The notes beneath the pieces were generated by a model. The model saw only the letters and a list, made by a program, of their open reading frames with translations, was not told the DNA's origin and did no database searches. From Verrucomicrobiales bacterium (GTDB taxonomy: Bacteria > Verrucomicrobiota > Verrucomicrobiia > Verrucomicrobiales > DEV007): a stretch of DNA of 64,000 nucleotides. The stretch covers positions 1-64,000 of the forward strand of contig JARGNG010000011.1 of the NCBI GenBank assembly GCA_029213265.1, read 5' to 3'. Positions 62,847 to 64,000 of the stretch are shown here, one piece after another. Every line of letters begins with the position of its first letter. Position 1 is the first letter of the stretch. The translations under genes and the position numbers were made by a program.

Positions 62847-64000
62847 ATGAAAGCACCTTTTCTCTTCCTCTTCTGCCTCGCGCTCCTCTTTCCCGTTTCG
62901 GGACAGCAAGCCGATCCGTCGAAAGAAGACAGCATTGCCTCCATGAAAGCAGCCGTCGGCTTCTTCCGCTCCCGTCTTTCTCAGGGCGGCGGCTATGCCT
63001 CGGAATGGACTCTCGAACCCTTCCGTGGATTTACGGAACACGGAGCCGGGAAGACGGTCTTCTCCATTCAACCGCACGGAACCACCACCGTCGGACTGGC
63101 CATGCTCCGGGCCTACGAGGCAACAGGAGAAAAGGAATTCCTTGAAGGAGCCAACGAAGCCGGCAGCGCCCTTGCAAAATGCCAACTGTCTTCCGGCGGA
63201 TGGAGTTCTGAGTTTGATTTCGACCCGGAGTATGCGAAACGCTACCACCTCAGAACAGACCTCGATCAGGGCGATACCGATCCCGGAAAACGCCGCCGTC
63301 TTTCTACGCTCGATGACAACAAAACCCAATCGGCACTGTTGCTGTTGTTGGAGTTGGCAATGATCCCCGATAATCACTCCCATGCGGTGATTCAGGAGGC
63401 CATCGAATTCGGATTGGACTCCCTGCTCGCCGCACAGAACACCGACGGAAGCTGGCCGCAGCAATATGACGAAGCGGCCGATCCGAATCTCGAGGTTCTC
63501 GCCGCGTCCTTTCCCGAAGAATGGTCCCGTGAATACCCGAAACTCCCCTACTACCGCTACGCGACCTTGAACGACGGGAACCTCGTCCATGTCATGAGCC
63601 TTCTTCTTCGGGCCCACAAGGCAACGGGAAACAAACGCTTTCTCGATTCCGCGAAACGGCTCGGGGACTTTCTCCTGCGCGCCCAGCTTCCCGAACCGCA
63701 GCGTGCCTGGGCGCAGCAATATGATGAAAACAGGCACCCTGCCTGGGCACGCAAATTCGAGCCGCCGGCGATCAGTTCGATCGAATCGATGGGTGCTTGC
63801 GAAGCCCTTCTCGAACTCTGGATTGCGAGCGGAGAGGATCGCTATCGCGCTACGATCCCGGACGCACTTCGTTGGATGGAGAGCAGCCAGCTGGAAGACG
63901 GACGCTGGGCAAGATTCTACGAACTGGAAACCAACCGCCCTCTATACTGCGAAGCGGAGACCTACCAGGTCACCTACGACGGCTCAAACACTCCGACCCA
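62847..64000 (+). CDS. Pectate-lyase-like secreted protein (3' end outside window)
   Basis: The frame runs from the ATG at 62847 to the window edge without a stop (about 384 residues so far). A signal peptide is present (FLFLFCLALLFPVSGQQA). The body is Trp/Tyr-rich and helical: GSWPQQYDEAAD, PYYRYATLNDGNLVHVMSLLLRA, AWAQQYDENRHPAWARKFEPP and LEDGRWARFYELETNRPLY. The WPQQY and NDGN signatures are those of the (alpha/alpha)6-type pectate lyases (PL10-like) often labelled this way in PVC genomes. The catalytic set (Arg/Asp with Ca2+) is in the missing or later part, so lyase action on pectin is probable but not proven. It starts divergently from the second PSCyt gene. Confidence 0.72.
   Translation, partial: MKAPFLFLFCLALLFPVSGQQADPSKEDSIASMKAAVGFFRSRLSQGGGYASEWTLEPFRGFTEHGAGKTVFSIQPHGTTTVGLAMLRAYEATGEKEFLEGANEAGSALAKCQLSSGGWSSEFDFDPEYAKRYHLRTDLDQGDTDPGKRRRLSTLDDNKTQSALLLLLELAMIPDNHSHAVIQEAIEFGLDSLLAAQNTDGSWPQQYDEAADPNLEVLAASFPEEWSREYPKLPYYRYATLNDGNLVHVMSLLLRAHKATGNKRFLDSAKRLGDFLLRAQLPEPQRAWAQQYDENRHPAWARKFEPPAISSIESMGACEALLELWIASGEDRYRATIPDALRWMESSQLEDGRWARFYELETNRPLYCEAETYQVTYDGSNTPT

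Overview
This 64 kb window reads as a chromosomal piece of a bacterium of the Planctomycetota-Verrucomicrobiota-Chlamydiota (PVC) group, most likely a Verrucomicrobiota member. The evidence is gene-family content: two DUF1501 plus PSCyt/PSD1 gene pairs, an iduronate-sulfatase-type sulfatase, a DUF1080 hydrolase, several Gfo/Idh/MocA oxidoreductases, a DUF3604 protein, exported PQQ-propeller proteins and an sdhCAB operon with a one-piece cytochrome b. I saw no rRNA, tRNA, CRISPR array, transposase or integrase. Both ends are cut: the left edge falls inside a sulfatase and the right edge inside a pectate-lyase-like gene.

Left part (1-6000): a sulfatase tail, a MOSC protein, a Gfo/Idh/MocA enzyme, a Skp/OmpH-like chaperone, and a FIST sensor gene convergent with a GAF plus subtilisin-like protease pair.

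Main discovery candidate (6000-11900): a RiPP (ribosomally made, post-translationally modified peptide) locus. A GrrM-like radical SAM/SPASM enzyme, a 118-residue precursor and a DUF692/MNIO iron oxidase lie in that order on the minus strand, with a divergent ABC exporter. The precursor has a SSDG-type leader, a Gly/Pro-rich middle and a 22-residue Cys/Trp/Arg/Asn/His core with cysteines at an exact 7-residue spacing. Pairing a cyclophane-type radical SAM enzyme with an MNIO on such a core matches no product class I know.

Middle (12000-36000): an exported methyltransferase with a PQQ propeller, a second Gfo/Idh/MocA protein with a Glu-Pro repeat tail, TerC and TetA-like membrane proteins, secreted proteins, a GH63-like glucosidase, NrdR with a start-proximal hairpin, a HIT protein, a RimB-like protease, RimK ligase and M14 deacylase run, a DUF1080 hydrolase, a DUF1501/PSCyt pair, HisC and a LuxR-type regulator.

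Right part (36000-64000): a 1292-residue secreted lysyl-endopeptidase-like multidomain protein, PurT, an ABC-2 permease, small coiled-coil membrane proteins, then a second unusual cassette (44.2-48.6 kb). It holds a DUF116-polyprenyl synthase fusion, a small membrane protein, a radical SAM enzyme resembling tetraether synthase (Tes), and an Lgt-like protein, and suggests a dedicated membrane-lipid modification route. GNAT, sdhCAB, an alanine/sodium symporter, DUF4190, DUF3604, a second DUF1501/PSCyt pair and the pectate-lyase-like gene follow. A repeated element, AACCCTGTT within a wider TGACYYAACCCTGTT consensus, occurs in front of several minus-strand genes, twice as pairs exactly 22 bases apart.
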